DNA of 56,827 nt from Gemmatimonadota bacterium. GTDB taxonomy: Bacteria; Gemmatimonadota; Gemmatimonadetes; Palauibacterales; KS3-K002. The stretch covers positions 2,997,159-3,053,985 of the forward strand of contig CP070812.1 of the NCBI GenBank assembly GCA_020344015.1, in the 5' to 3' direction. A program made the translations under genes and the position numbers. Positions 1 through 8,349 of the stretch are shown here, in pieces. Position 1 is the first letter of the stretch. Each line of letters begins with the position of its first letter. The notes beneath the pieces were generated by a model, which ran no database searches, had not been told where the DNA came from, and saw only the letters and a program-made list of their open reading frames with translations.

Positions 1-816
1 GGTATCGCCGAATACTGGGGATTCCGCGCGCAGGCAGCATTTGTGCCTCTCAATGAGGCAAGAACACAAATGAGAGCGGCTCTGGCGAGAGCGCTCGAGT
101 TGGACAGCGAGCTCGCGGAAGTACAGTACGTGCTGGCGCTCGTAAGCACCTACCATGAGTGGGATTGGGAGGGAGCGGAGGCGGCGTTCAAGAAGGCCAT
201 CGAGCTAAACCCCAACTTTCCGGACGTGCGCTCTCTTTATTCGCACTTTCTATGCATCATGAAACGCCCGGACGAAGCTCTCGAGCAGACGGAGCGGGCG
301 ATGGAGCTGGACCCGTTCAGTGATCTGATCCAGGGGTGGCACGGTTGGGTATTGTACATGGTACGCCGGTATGACGACGCCCTCGCGCATTTCCAGAGGA
401 TGCTCCGAACGGCACCTAATCACTTGGTAGCGCTTATTGGGCTCATTCACGTGTACTACGTGAAGGGCATGTACGATGAATCGCTGGCAGTAGAACAGTC
501 GCTCTACGCCGTGTTAGAGTTCCCTCAGGCCGAAGAAGCGCTGGCATTGGGTTACGCGGAAGGCGGCTACCGGGGGGCGATGCGCCGCCTGGGCGATACG
601 TTGGCGACACTAAGGAACGTGAGACACGTCTCTCCCTTAGACATCGCGGCGCCGTATGCCTTTGCGGGGGAGGACAGCCGAGCCCTGGACTGGCTGGAGC
701 GAGCATTCGAGGAACGTCGTCCCAGCATGCCTTACCTAGGTGTATATCCAGTGCTCGACGGCCTCCGCGACGAGCCGCGGTTTCAGGATCTGCTGCGGCG
801 CATGAACCTGCCGTAG
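1..816 (+). CDS. TPR protein, C-terminal part (5' end outside the window)
   Basis: The reading frame is open from base 1, so this is the last ~271 residues of a longer protein cut by the window edge. The visible part is a string of TPR-like helical pairs with repeated ALELDP/AIELNP spacing and a terminal RRMNLP. It aligns by eye along its whole length with the C-terminal third of the next gene (851-3151): both share the EWDWEG block, the LELDPF block, the YAEGGYR block and the RRMNLP ending. The missing 5' part is therefore probably a Ser/Thr kinase plus TolB-like region, but this is inference. It ends 34 nt before the next start, same strand. An internal GTG at 43 could look like a start, but homology to the neighbour continues upstream of it. 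Confidence 0.85.
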   Translation, partial: GIAEYWGFRAQAAFVPLNEARTQMRAALARALELDSELAEVQYVLALVSTYHEWDWEGAEAAFKKAIELNPNFPDVRSLYSHFLCIMKRPDEALEQTERAMELDPFSDLIQGWHGWVLYMVRRYDDALAHFQRMLRTAPNHLVALIGLIHVYYVKGMYDESLAVEQSLYAVLEFPQAEEALALGYAEGGYRGAMRRLGDTLATLRNVRHVSPLDIAAPYAFAGEDSRALDWLERAFEERRPSMPYLGVYPVLDGLRDEPRFQDLLRRMNLP

Positions 817-850
817 TAAGGGGATCACGCTACCGAGCAAGGCTCACTCC

Positions 851-3151
851 ATGGAAGAGCAGCTCGACCACCTCAAGACGGCGCTCGCCGACCGCTACAC
901 GATCGAGCGTGAGATCGGGAGCGGTGGGATGGCCACCGTCTACCTGGCGGAGGACCTGAAGCACCGCCGCAAGGTGGCCGTCAAGGTACTGCGCCCGGAA
1001 CTCGCCGCGACGCTGGGAGCCGACCGCTTCGTGCGTGAGATCGAGATCGCGGCCCAGCTCAGCCATCCTCACATCTTGCCTTTGTACGATTCGGGTGAAG
1101 CCGCTGGGGTCCTCTACTACGTGATGCCGTATGTGGAGGGCGAGTCGTTGCGCGAGCGGTTGGATCGCGAGGGTAAGCTCGGGGTGGATGAGGTGATTCG
1201 TCTGACGGACGAGATCGCGGCTGCGCTGAGCTACGCGCATGAGCGGGGGATCGTGCATCGCGATGTGAAGCCCGAGAACGTGATGCTCACGGGTGGCCGG
1301 GCGGTGGTGGCGGATTTCGGGATTGCGCGGGCGTTGCGGGTAGCGGGAGCGGAGCGGCTGACGGGGACCGGGTTCGCGGTGGGGACGCCGGCGTACATGA
1401 GTCCGGAGCAGGCGATGGGGCAGGCGGATGTGGATGCGCGAAGCGACGTGTACGCGTTGGGCTGTGTGGTCTACGAGATGGTGGCGGGGCGAGCGCCGTT
1501 CGAGGGCGATACACCGCAGGCGTTGTTGGCGAAGCATGCGGTGGAAGCGGTGCCGAGTCTGCGGACGACCGATCCGCAGGTTCCGCTGTTTCTGGAGCGG
1601 GCGGTGGAGCGGGCGTTGGCCAAGAGTCCGGACGAACGTTTTCAGGCGGCGAGCGCGTTCGCCGAGGCGTTGACGGCCGAGACGGTAGTGGCGCGTGTCG
1701 GGAAGAAGCGCTGGCCGCGGCGCGCGGTCGTCGGTGCGGTAGCCGGCGTGGTAGTCGCGGCGGCGTGGGGGCTGTCGACTGTTCTGGGCGGGCCTGGGTA
1801 CGAGCGCTTAGCGGTGTTGCCGCCTGCCAATCTGATGAACGATCCCGAGCAGGAGTACTTCGTTCAGGGAGTGCACAACGCGCTGATCTTGGAGCTGCAG
1901 CAGGCCGGGGTAGAGGTGATCGCGCGCAGGTCGGTGATGCAATACGAGGACATGCAGAAGCCGATCCGGGAGATCGCGAGTGAGCTGGCGGTCGACGCTG
2001 TAATCGAGGCGTCGGTGTTGCGAGCGGCGGACAGCGTGGAGATCCAGGTGCAAGTGGTGGACGGCCGCACGGAGGAGATTGTGGGAGACCCGATCGTCCG
2101 CAGCGGCGAGTTCCGCAACGTAGTGACCTTGTACCGGGAGCTAACCGGTGCGATTGCCTCCGAGATCCAACTGGCGCTCACCCCGCAGACAGAAGCACGT
2201 CTCGCCAGCCCTCGGGCCGTGAATCCGCAGGCTTACGAGGCCTACCTCAAAGGCCAGTCTCACTGGCACCGGTTTACGCCGACCGACATGGACCAGGCAC
2301 TCGAGTACTTTCAGCAGGCGCTTTTGCTGGATTCCACGTACGCCCCTGCGCAAGCGGGCATTGCCCTGGTCCGGTGCTTCTGGGGAACGACGGCACAGGC
2401 GAGCGCGGCCGCACAACAGGCCTTGACGCTCGATAGCACTCTCGCTGAGGTCCAATACGCCGTTGCCATGGTCCGGTTCTGGCATGAATGGGATTGGGAG
2501 GGTGGGGAGGCGGCGTTTCGGAGAGCCATCGAGATCAATCCGAACTACGCGGAGGCACGAGCGTACTACGGGAACATCCTACTTCATAACGAGCGACGGG
2601 AGGAGGCGCGGGCACAGATTGAGAGAGCGCTGGAGTTGGATCCGTTCAATCTGTTGTTCAGGGCAATGAACGGATACCTCCTGTGTAGTGAGCGCCGGTG
2701 TGCCGAGGCCATCGAGGAGCTCGAGGCAGTACTACGAATAGAGCCCGACCACGTGTTGGCCAATATCCTCCTCACCGAAGCGTACCACCTCAACGGAAAC
2801 TACGACGAGGTGCTTGCACAGATCAGAAGACACATCCGAACTTACCTTGCCGGCGACCAGGAACTCCAGGAGGCGCTCGACCGGGGGTATGCAGAGGGCG
2901 GCTATCGGGCCGCAATGCTGAGATACGCTGAGACACTGGCCGCACGCCCGGACGCAGCAGGACCCGTTGAAGTTGCCTCGATGTATGCCATGGCGGGAGA
3001 TAAAGAGCGGACCCTGGAATGGCTCGAGCTCGCGTACGAGGCTCATGCTCTCCGCCTGCCCGGCAACCTGCACGCTTCAGGCTTCGGCCCGGTGCCGGGC
3101 GACGACCCGCGCTACCAAGCTCTGCGTCGGCGGATGAACCTACCGCCTTGA
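851..3151 (+). CDS. Membrane Ser/Thr protein kinase with TolB-like and TPR regions
   Basis: A 766-residue PknB-type (Hanks) kinase. Visible landmarks are the glycine loop GSGGMATVY (23-31), catalytic lysine AVK (K45), the HRDVKPEN catalytic loop (136-143), DFG (155-157) and SPE in place of APE (184-186). A hydrophobic segment at about 293-309 would anchor it, kinase inside. Residues ~318-440 (start LAVLPPANL) resemble the TolB-N-like module found with such kinases and with TPR/cyclase proteins. Residues ~455-766 are TPR-like repeats, probably extracytoplasmic. It should phosphorylate Ser/Thr on unknown partners in response to a signal sensed outside; the partner is not evident. Tandem paralogue of the truncated gene before it. 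ATG at 851 with GGCTCACTCC upstream gives no strong ribosome site. Confidence 0.93.
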   Translation: MEEQLDHLKTALADRYTIEREIGSGGMATVYLAEDLKHRRKVAVKVLRPELAATLGADRFVREIEIAAQLSHPHILPLYDSGEAAGVLYYVMPYVEGESLRERLDREGKLGVDEVIRLTDEIAAALSYAHERGIVHRDVKPENVMLTGGRAVVADFGIARALRVAGAERLTGTGFAVGTPAYMSPEQAMGQADVDARSDVYALGCVVYEMVAGRAPFEGDTPQALLAKHAVEAVPSLRTTDPQVPLFLERAVERALAKSPDERFQAASAFAEALTAETVVARVGKKRWPRRAVVGAVAGVVVAAAWGLSTVLGGPGYERLAVLPPANLMNDPEQEYFVQGVHNALILELQQAGVEVIARRSVMQYEDMQKPIREIASELAVDAVIEASVLRAADSVEIQVQVVDGRTEEIVGDPIVRSGEFRNVVTLYRELTGAIASEIQLALTPQTEARLASPRAVNPQAYEAYLKGQSHWHRFTPTDMDQALEYFQQALLLDSTYAPAQAGIALVRCFWGTTAQASAAAQQALTLDSTLAEVQYAVAMVRFWHEWDWEGGEAAFRRAIEINPNYAEARAYYGNILLHNERREEARAQIERALELDPFNLLFRAMNGYLLCSERRCAEAIEELEAVLRIEPDHVLANILLTEAYHLNGNYDEVLAQIRRHIRTYLAGDQELQEALDRGYAEGGYRAAMLRYAETLAARPDAAGPVEVASMYAMAGDKERTLEWLELAYEAHALRLPGNLHASGFGPVPGDDPRYQALRRRMNLPP

Positions 3152-3167
3152 TCGCGAGGGCTGCTGC

Positions 3168-3209
3168 TTACTCGCTTCGCAACGCTGCCATCGGATCGAT
3201 CCCCGACGC
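3168..3209 (-). pseudogene. Fossil C-terminus of an ADOP/MacB-type permease
   Basis: On the minus strand, 14 codons read ASGIDPMAALRSE followed by a stop (TAA, at 3170-3168). This is the typical last segment of ADOP/MacB FtsX-like permeases; the intact permease in this window (8350-10818) ends VDPMTAVRHE. Directly upstream in the same frame there is a stop codon and no permease sequence, and the neighbouring membrane gene ends at 3216. The simplest reading is that a permease gene was deleted and only its tail remains. The match is short, so chance is not excluded. Confidence 0.5.
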
Positions 3210-3215
3210 TCAGCC

Positions 3216-4073
3216 TCAACTACGTCCGGCTCGATGACGCGGTTTCATCCTCAAACCGGCGATCCCGACACCCGCCATCATGGCCCAGACTGCGGAGGAA
3301 TCGACGGTCCCGTTGGGTCCGCTCGTCAGTGCCTGAGCGGCTACGAGCAAGGCGATAAACATACCGGCGCGCACACGCGAGGTAGCCAGCGCCTCGCCGC
3401 TGACGTCGCCCACGGCCGCCACGCGGCGCGTTCGGAAATAGGAAACCGCGTAGAGGAGGCTGATAGCAGCCACGAGCCAGGCCGTGACTCCGGTCGGTGT
3501 GGCCAGGTCGTCGATGCCAGTGCCGAACCAGGCGGCGTAGACTCCCGCCCCGGCCAGGCAGAGTGCAGCGAAGACCCACTGGCGACGCAGTGGTTCACGC
3601 AGCTCTGCATCGAATGCGAACGCCAGAGCGCCCACAGCGCCGAGTAGCGGACTGCGTGTGGCGTACATCGTCGCCAGGGTGAGTACCAGAACGACGAGCG
3701 AGTCCGAGATCCGTGCCGCCAACCCGCTGGTACGGTTCACGACGCGGACGACGAGTAGGCACGTGAACAGAAGCAAGATGCTGGGCGATCCGACGGCGAG
3801 GTACGTGGCGTAGGCTAGCGCCATGGCGACGAAGGCGGCGGCATCGTCGTCGGGGGCCAGCTCTCGCGCCAGCGCCCAGGAGCCGACGGCGACCGCGATG
3901 CCAACCAGCCCGGCGATGGCTACGTCCGCGAGGCCGGCACCGCGGAGACCCGCCACGGCCGCGGCTACCACTCCGGCGAAGGGAACAATCAGCAGAACCG
4001 CCCGGTTGGTGGGGTAGACGGGGTCGAGCGGTCGCCCGATAGATGTGGCCTTGTAGATCCGGTCTGTTGCCAT
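3216..4073 (-). CDS. Unknown polytopic membrane protein
   Basis: A 285-residue protein with about eight to nine hydrophobic segments (first at ~24-43, last near 258-275) and a short basic C-terminus (KPRHRAGRS). The N-terminus (MATDRIYKATSIGRPLDP) is soluble. I see no catalytic motif and cannot name a family. It is alone on the minus strand between two plus-strand genes. Its stop lies 7 nt from the permease fossil, so its present 3' end may be a deletion junction. The start is ATG at 4073; the upstream ribosome site is weak. Composition is like the neighbours, so nothing points to recent transfer. Confidence 0.7.
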   Translation of the reverse strand: MATDRIYKATSIGRPLDPVYPTNRAVLLIVPFAGVVAAAVAGLRGAGLADVAIAGLVGIAVAVGSWALARELAPDDDAAAFVAMALAYATYLAVGSPSILLLFTCLLVVRVVNRTSGLAARISDSLVVLVLTLATMYATRSPLLGAVGALAFAFDAELREPLRRQWVFAALCLAGAGVYAAWFGTGIDDLATPTGVTAWLVAAISLLYAVSYFRTRRVAAVGDVSGEALATSRVRAGMFIALLVAAQALTSGPNGTVDSSAVWAMMAGVGIAGLRMKPRHRAGRS

Positions 4074-4166
4074 TGTCAGTCTTTTCTGGAGTCCTCGGTT
4101 CGGTTGCGCCCTGAAGCGTTCGTCGGCGCCCGTTCACAGTCAAGACCAGGGAGAGGAGGGAACATC

Positions 4167-5843
4167 ATGCGCTACGCGTCGAAGGTTCCTGCGGCTCTGC
4201 TAGTCCTCACCGCCTGCGCCGGGGGAGAGCGCCCGGCCGAGGAGATTGATCTCTCCGCCGCCGCCACAGCGGCGTTCGAAGTGACCGACGTGTCTGGTGC
4301 GCCGCTCGGAACCGTGCAGCTGACCCATTCGTGCACCGACGCGGCCGCCGTCCATCTGGGTCGCGGCCTGGCGTTGCTACACAGTATGACGTACGAGGAT
4401 GCGGAGTCCGCATTCACGTCTGCAACCGAGGCCGACCCTGAGTGCGCCATGGGCTACTGGGGCCAGGCGATGACGATCGTGCACCCGCTGTGGTCCGACC
4501 CGCCCAGCGCCGCGCGGTTCGAGAGCGGGCAAGCGTTGGTCGAGAAGGCCCGGGCCACAGCCGGAAGCGATCACGAGCTGGCCTACGTGGACGCCTTGGC
4601 GGCGTACTACGACGTGGGCCGCGGCGATTCTGAGAGACCGAACCTGATCGCGTTCGAGGAGGGCTGGGAAGCGTTCCGTGCGACGTACCCGGACGACCCC
4701 GAGGGTACGGCTTTCTACGCACTCGCCCAGCTCGGCACGGTCGACCCCGGTGACAAGACGTACGGTAAGCAGCGGGTGGCCGGCGCGATGGCGGAGCAGG
4801 TGCTCGCGGCAATTCCCGATCACCCAGGTGCACACCACTACATCATCCACGCCTACGACAATCCCGGGCTCTCGGCCCTGGCGGTGGACGTAGCCCGGAG
4901 CTACGGGAAGGTCGCGCCCGACATCCCCCACGCGCTCCACATGCCCACGCATACCTTCACGCGCCTGGGGCTGTGGCAGGAATCGATCGATTGGAACCGC
5001 CGCTCGGCCGACGCGGCGCTCAAGCGCCCGGTGGGTTCCGAGACCTCGCTGCATTACTTCCATGCGCTCGACTATCTTGCCTACGCGTTCCTTCAGGGCG
5101 CCGAAGACCAGAGAGCGGTGGACGTGCTGAATGAACTGGCGGGCGTCGAGCCGCCCTACCAGGCGCACTTTGCCAGCGCCTACACCTTCGCAGCGGTTCC
5201 CGCACGATTGGCCGTCGAGCGCCAGATGTGGGAAGTGGCAGCGGATCTGGAAGCGCGCTGGCCCAGCGCCTATCCGTGGGATACGGCACCGGCGATGGAG
5301 GCGATTACCTACTTCGCCCGAGCATTGGGCGCGGCACGGAGCGGTCGGTTCGAGCAGGCCCGTGCTGACCTCGAGACGCTCGCCGCGATGCAGGAACAAG
5401 TCGCTGCGGGCAACGCGTACTGGGGCACGCAGGTCGAGATCCAGCGGCTGTCGGCACTCGCCTGGCTGCAGTACGAGGAGGGCTCGCGTGAGCAGGCGCT
5501 GTCGACGATGCGCTCAGCCGCCGAGCTCGAGTCGACCACCGAGAAGCACCCGATAACTCCGGGTGAGGTTTTGCCGGCGCGCGAGCTGCTCGGCGACATG
5601 TTGCTCGAGCTAGGACAGGCTAGGGAAGCGTTGGCCGAGTACGAGGCGGCACTCGATCGAAGCCCCAACCGCTTCAACAGCCTGTACGGGGCCGGTCGGT
5701 CGGCGGAGCTGGCTGGGGATAGCGAGGTGGCCGCGAGGTACTACGGCACCCTTGTTGAAGTGACGGCGAAGGCAGATACGGAAAGGGAGCGGTTACTGCA
5801 CGCGAGGGCATACCTCTCGGGAATGCACGGGTCTGGGGCGTAG
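4167..5843 (+). CDS. TPR-repeat lipoprotein
   Basis: A 558-residue exported protein. The N-terminus MRYASKVPAALLVLTACAGG is a lipoprotein signal with lipobox LTAC, placing the mature protein on a membrane facing the periplasm. The remainder is rich in TPR-like helical repeats: an early block around LLHSMTYEDAESAF and a late block around ALAEYEAALDRSPNR. A conserved HHYIIHAYD stretch lies in the middle. Proteins of this kind are widespread in environmental bacteria and lack an assigned function. The frame is open to 4104, but ATG 4167 follows GGGAGAGGAGGG at good spacing and creates the signal peptide, so it is preferred. It is closed by a strong terminator at 5886. Confidence 0.88.
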   Translation: MRYASKVPAALLVLTACAGGERPAEEIDLSAAATAAFEVTDVSGAPLGTVQLTHSCTDAAAVHLGRGLALLHSMTYEDAESAFTSATEADPECAMGYWGQAMTIVHPLWSDPPSAARFESGQALVEKARATAGSDHELAYVDALAAYYDVGRGDSERPNLIAFEEGWEAFRATYPDDPEGTAFYALAQLGTVDPGDKTYGKQRVAGAMAEQVLAAIPDHPGAHHYIIHAYDNPGLSALAVDVARSYGKVAPDIPHALHMPTHTFTRLGLWQESIDWNRRSADAALKRPVGSETSLHYFHALDYLAYAFLQGAEDQRAVDVLNELAGVEPPYQAHFASAYTFAAVPARLAVERQMWEVAADLEARWPSAYPWDTAPAMEAITYFARALGAARSGRFEQARADLETLAAMQEQVAAGNAYWGTQVEIQRLSALAWLQYEEGSREQALSTMRSAAELESTTEKHPITPGEVLPARELLGDMLLELGQAREALAEYEAALDRSPNRFNSLYGAGRSAELAGDSEVAARYYGTLVEVTAKADTERERLLHARAYLSGMHGSGA

Positions 5844-5885
5844 CTGACCAGGGCGGCCCCACGGCCGACGAGCCGTTGAGAATCG

Positions 5886-5923
5886 GGCACCGCGCTCCGC
5901 TGCGCGGTGCCTTTCTCGTTTTT
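5886..5923 (+). terminator. Intrinsic terminator after the TPR lipoprotein
   Basis: A perfect 10-bp stem GGCACCGCGC / GCGCGGTGCC (5886-5895 with 5902-5911), six-base loop, followed by TTTCTCGTTTTT. It lies 43 nt after the stop at 5843 and 88 nt before the next start. Confidence 0.9.
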
Positions 5924-6010
5924 CGCACAGCCCTAGACATTGCTCGCCGAGCGGGCGTATCACATCTTCTTGCAGTCCCACCATGCGTCGTCTCTTCTGC
6001 GGAGCGGTTA

Positions 6011-7267
6011 ATGAACGATCACGAGCCGCCCGTACGCGAAAATCCCTTGCGGACCTTCGTGGATTGGCTGACCCGCTCACACTGGCGATCCTTTCTCGTC
6101 ATCTTCCTCATCGCCTTCGCTATTCGTGGCTTCTTCCTGACTCGAACCCCGGATCGCTATGTGATTCCCCACACCCGCTGGGAGATGGAGGCGACGGCGT
6201 ATTCGCTGGCCGAGCGCGGCGAGTTTGCCGACCCCTACATCATTCCCACCGGACCCACCGCGCATCTGCCCCCGATTATGCCGGGCATCCTGGCGCTGAT
6301 CTGGCGTCTGTTCGGGTTGGGTCTGGTAGGCGGCTATGCAGGATGGCTATTCAGGATCGCGACCTACTGCGCCATGTACGCTATGCTCCCCTGGCTGGCG
6401 GGCAAACTTGGCGTGGGACGACAGGCGGGTTTCTTGGCCGGCATCGCCGGCGCGCTCATCGCATTGTGGCCCGGGCACGGCGAGGCGCTTACCGCCATCG
6501 CCATGGGCTTGCTGCTCCTCGCCTGTTTGCGGCGTTGGACCGTGCCACGCATCTCAGTCGCCGGCTCATTGCTCCTCGGCGTGGCGTGGGGCGTCGGCTT
6601 TCACCTGCAGCCGGCTCTGCTGACCGTCTTCTTGGGCTGTGTGGCTTTCGAGCTGTGGTGGAGACGAGGTTGCCGGAAGTGGGCCCTCTCGGCCGTGATG
6701 ATCTTAGGCGTCGTGCTCGCCTGCCTGCCCTGGGGCGTGCGGAACTACGCGAGGTTCGACGCGGTGTTCTTCATCCGCAGTAACCTAGGCCTGGAACTGC
6801 GGATGGGTAATCACGAGGGTGCCGCCGCGGCGATGGACGTGATGGATTTACGCGATGAGCATCGCCACCCGCGCACGCACGAGGGGGAAGCGTTGCTGAT
6901 CCAAGAGGTGGGCGAGGTCGCTTACATGCGTGACGCGGGACGCGAGGCCGCGGCGTGGATCGGGTCACATCCGGGAGAATTCCTGCGGCTGACGGCGTCG
7001 CGCGTAGTCCACTGGTGGTTCGGTCCGCTTCACGCTCCGACGTACGCGCTGCTCGTTACGGCGCTCACCCTGCTGGCTTTGGCAGGTGCGTGGCGAACTT
7101 TGCCTGGGCTGGCGGTCCCACAGCGGGCGGCGCTGCTGATCCCGTTGGTCACCTATCCCCTCATCTACTACGTCGTCGCCTACATGGGCCGCTACCGAGT
7201 ACCGATGGACTGGATTCTGCTCGTGTTCGCCGGCGCCGAGGTCTGGCGCTGGATCGATCGACGGTGA
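6011..7267 (+). CDS. GT39/ArnT-like membrane glycosyltransferase
   Basis: A 418-residue integral membrane protein with about ten hydrophobic segments. A long first loop after TM1 carries acidic residues in the ArnT/PMT arrangement (RWEMEATAYSLAERGEF, then PTGPTAHLPPIMPGILALIW). Members of this superfamily move a sugar from a polyprenyl-phosphate donor to lipid or protein on the outer face of the inner membrane; donor and acceptor here are unknown. The frame is open from 5876, but ATG 6011 is preceded by GGAGCGG and places a short basic N-terminus before TM1, so it is chosen. It follows a terminator and so probably starts a new transcript. The next gene begins 25 nt downstream. Confidence 0.72.
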   Translation: MNDHEPPVRENPLRTFVDWLTRSHWRSFLVIFLIAFAIRGFFLTRTPDRYVIPHTRWEMEATAYSLAERGEFADPYIIPTGPTAHLPPIMPGILALIWRLFGLGLVGGYAGWLFRIATYCAMYAMLPWLAGKLGVGRQAGFLAGIAGALIALWPGHGEALTAIAMGLLLLACLRRWTVPRISVAGSLLLGVAWGVGFHLQPALLTVFLGCVAFELWWRRGCRKWALSAVMILGVVLACLPWGVRNYARFDAVFFIRSNLGLELRMGNHEGAAAAMDVMDLRDEHRHPRTHEGEALLIQEVGEVAYMRDAGREAAAWIGSHPGEFLRLTASRVVHWWFGPLHAPTYALLVTALTLLALAGAWRTLPGLAVPQRAALLIPLVTYPLIYYVVAYMGRYRVPMDWILLVFAGAEVWRWIDRR

Positions 7268-7292
7268 GGCACAAAAGGAAGGACTACGACCC

Positions 7293-8339
7293 ATGGAAGT
7301 CGTGATCGGCATCCTCCAGGTTATCGGCATCGTCGTCGCTGTATTCATAGTCTACCTGCTAGTGGTTGCTCTTGTCCCCGGTATCTCGGCGCCCGAGCAG
7401 CCCTTGGAAACATCGTTGCCGTCGACGCCCAAGACCGCGATCCGGCCTCCCTCGAGAAGCGACGTGAGTTTCGAGGTCAGAGGGACGTCCCTCAGCGCGT
7501 GGCTCTACTTGCCAGAGGAAGCTTCAGCTCCGGTCCCCTGCGTGGTCATGGGCAATGGCTTCGGGGGCACGAAAGATATGCTCCTCGAGTCGTATGCTCT
7601 GCGTTTTCAGGCCGCCGGACTCGCGGCCCTGGCGTTCGACTATCGGCATTTCGGCGACAGCGAGGGTGAGCCGCGCCAACTGACCTGGATCCCCTACCAG
7701 CTGCAAGACTACGCAGCGGCGGTCGCCTATGCTCGAGGCAGGAAGGAGATCGATCCGGCGAGGGTCGCGCTCTGGGGCACTTCGGCAAGCGGTGGACACG
7801 TTGTCGTGTCCGCGGCGCGTGATTCAGAAGTCGCTTGCGTGGTGGCGCAATGTCCGGGGCTCGACGGTAGGGCGGCAGCGCTGGAGGGCTACCGCAAAGT
7901 CGGTATCAAGAACGGCCTCCGTCTCATCGTGCACGGCCAACGCGATCTGGTGAGATCCTGGCTGGGACTTTCGCCTCACAAGATCCCGATCGTCGGAAGA
8001 CCGGGCAGCATTGCCTGCATGCCGACCCAAGATGCGTATGATGGTTACGCAAGCATCGCGTCGGAGAGTTTCGTCAACGAAGTCTGTGCTCGTATCACCA
8101 TCCGGGGAGACAAGTACAGGCCTGTCACCAAGGCCAAGAGAGTGCGCTGTCCGGTCTTGCTGCTGATTTGCGAGAGCGACGAGCTCGCCCCGGTCAGCGC
8201 CGCGGAGGAAACCGCGGAGAAGTTAGGAGATCTCGCAGAAGTGAGACGGTATCCGATTGGCCACTTCGACATCTACATTGGCGCGAACTTCGAGAGAAGC
8301 GTAGCCGATCAGCTCGAGTTCCTGTCGAGACATCTTTGA
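7293..8339 (+). CDS. Membrane-anchored alpha/beta hydrolase
   Basis: A 348-residue protein with one N-terminal hydrophobic helix (~5-28) and an alpha/beta-hydrolase fold resembling YcjY-type dienelactone-hydrolase relatives. Visible parts are the oxyanion region GNGFGGTKDM (87-96), DYRHFGDSEGEPR, the nucleophile elbow GTSASGG with Ser164, the acid in CESDELAP and the His in GHFDIY near the end. The substrate is unknown; esters of small molecules or peptides are typical. AAGGAAGGAC lies upstream of ATG 7293. It ends 10 nt before the ABC permease gene, suggesting one transcript with the glycosyltransferase and permease. Confidence 0.85.
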   Translation: MEVVIGILQVIGIVVAVFIVYLLVVALVPGISAPEQPLETSLPSTPKTAIRPPSRSDVSFEVRGTSLSAWLYLPEEASAPVPCVVMGNGFGGTKDMLLESYALRFQAAGLAALAFDYRHFGDSEGEPRQLTWIPYQLQDYAAAVAYARGRKEIDPARVALWGTSASGGHVVVSAARDSEVACVVAQCPGLDGRAAALEGYRKVGIKNGLRLIVHGQRDLVRSWLGLSPHKIPIVGRPGSIACMPTQDAYDGYASIASESFVNEVCARITIRGDKYRPVTKAKRVRCPVLLLICESDELAPVSAAEETAEKLGDLAEVRRYPIGHFDIYIGANFERSVADQLEFLSRHL

Positions 8340-8349
8340 GAGAACCGCG

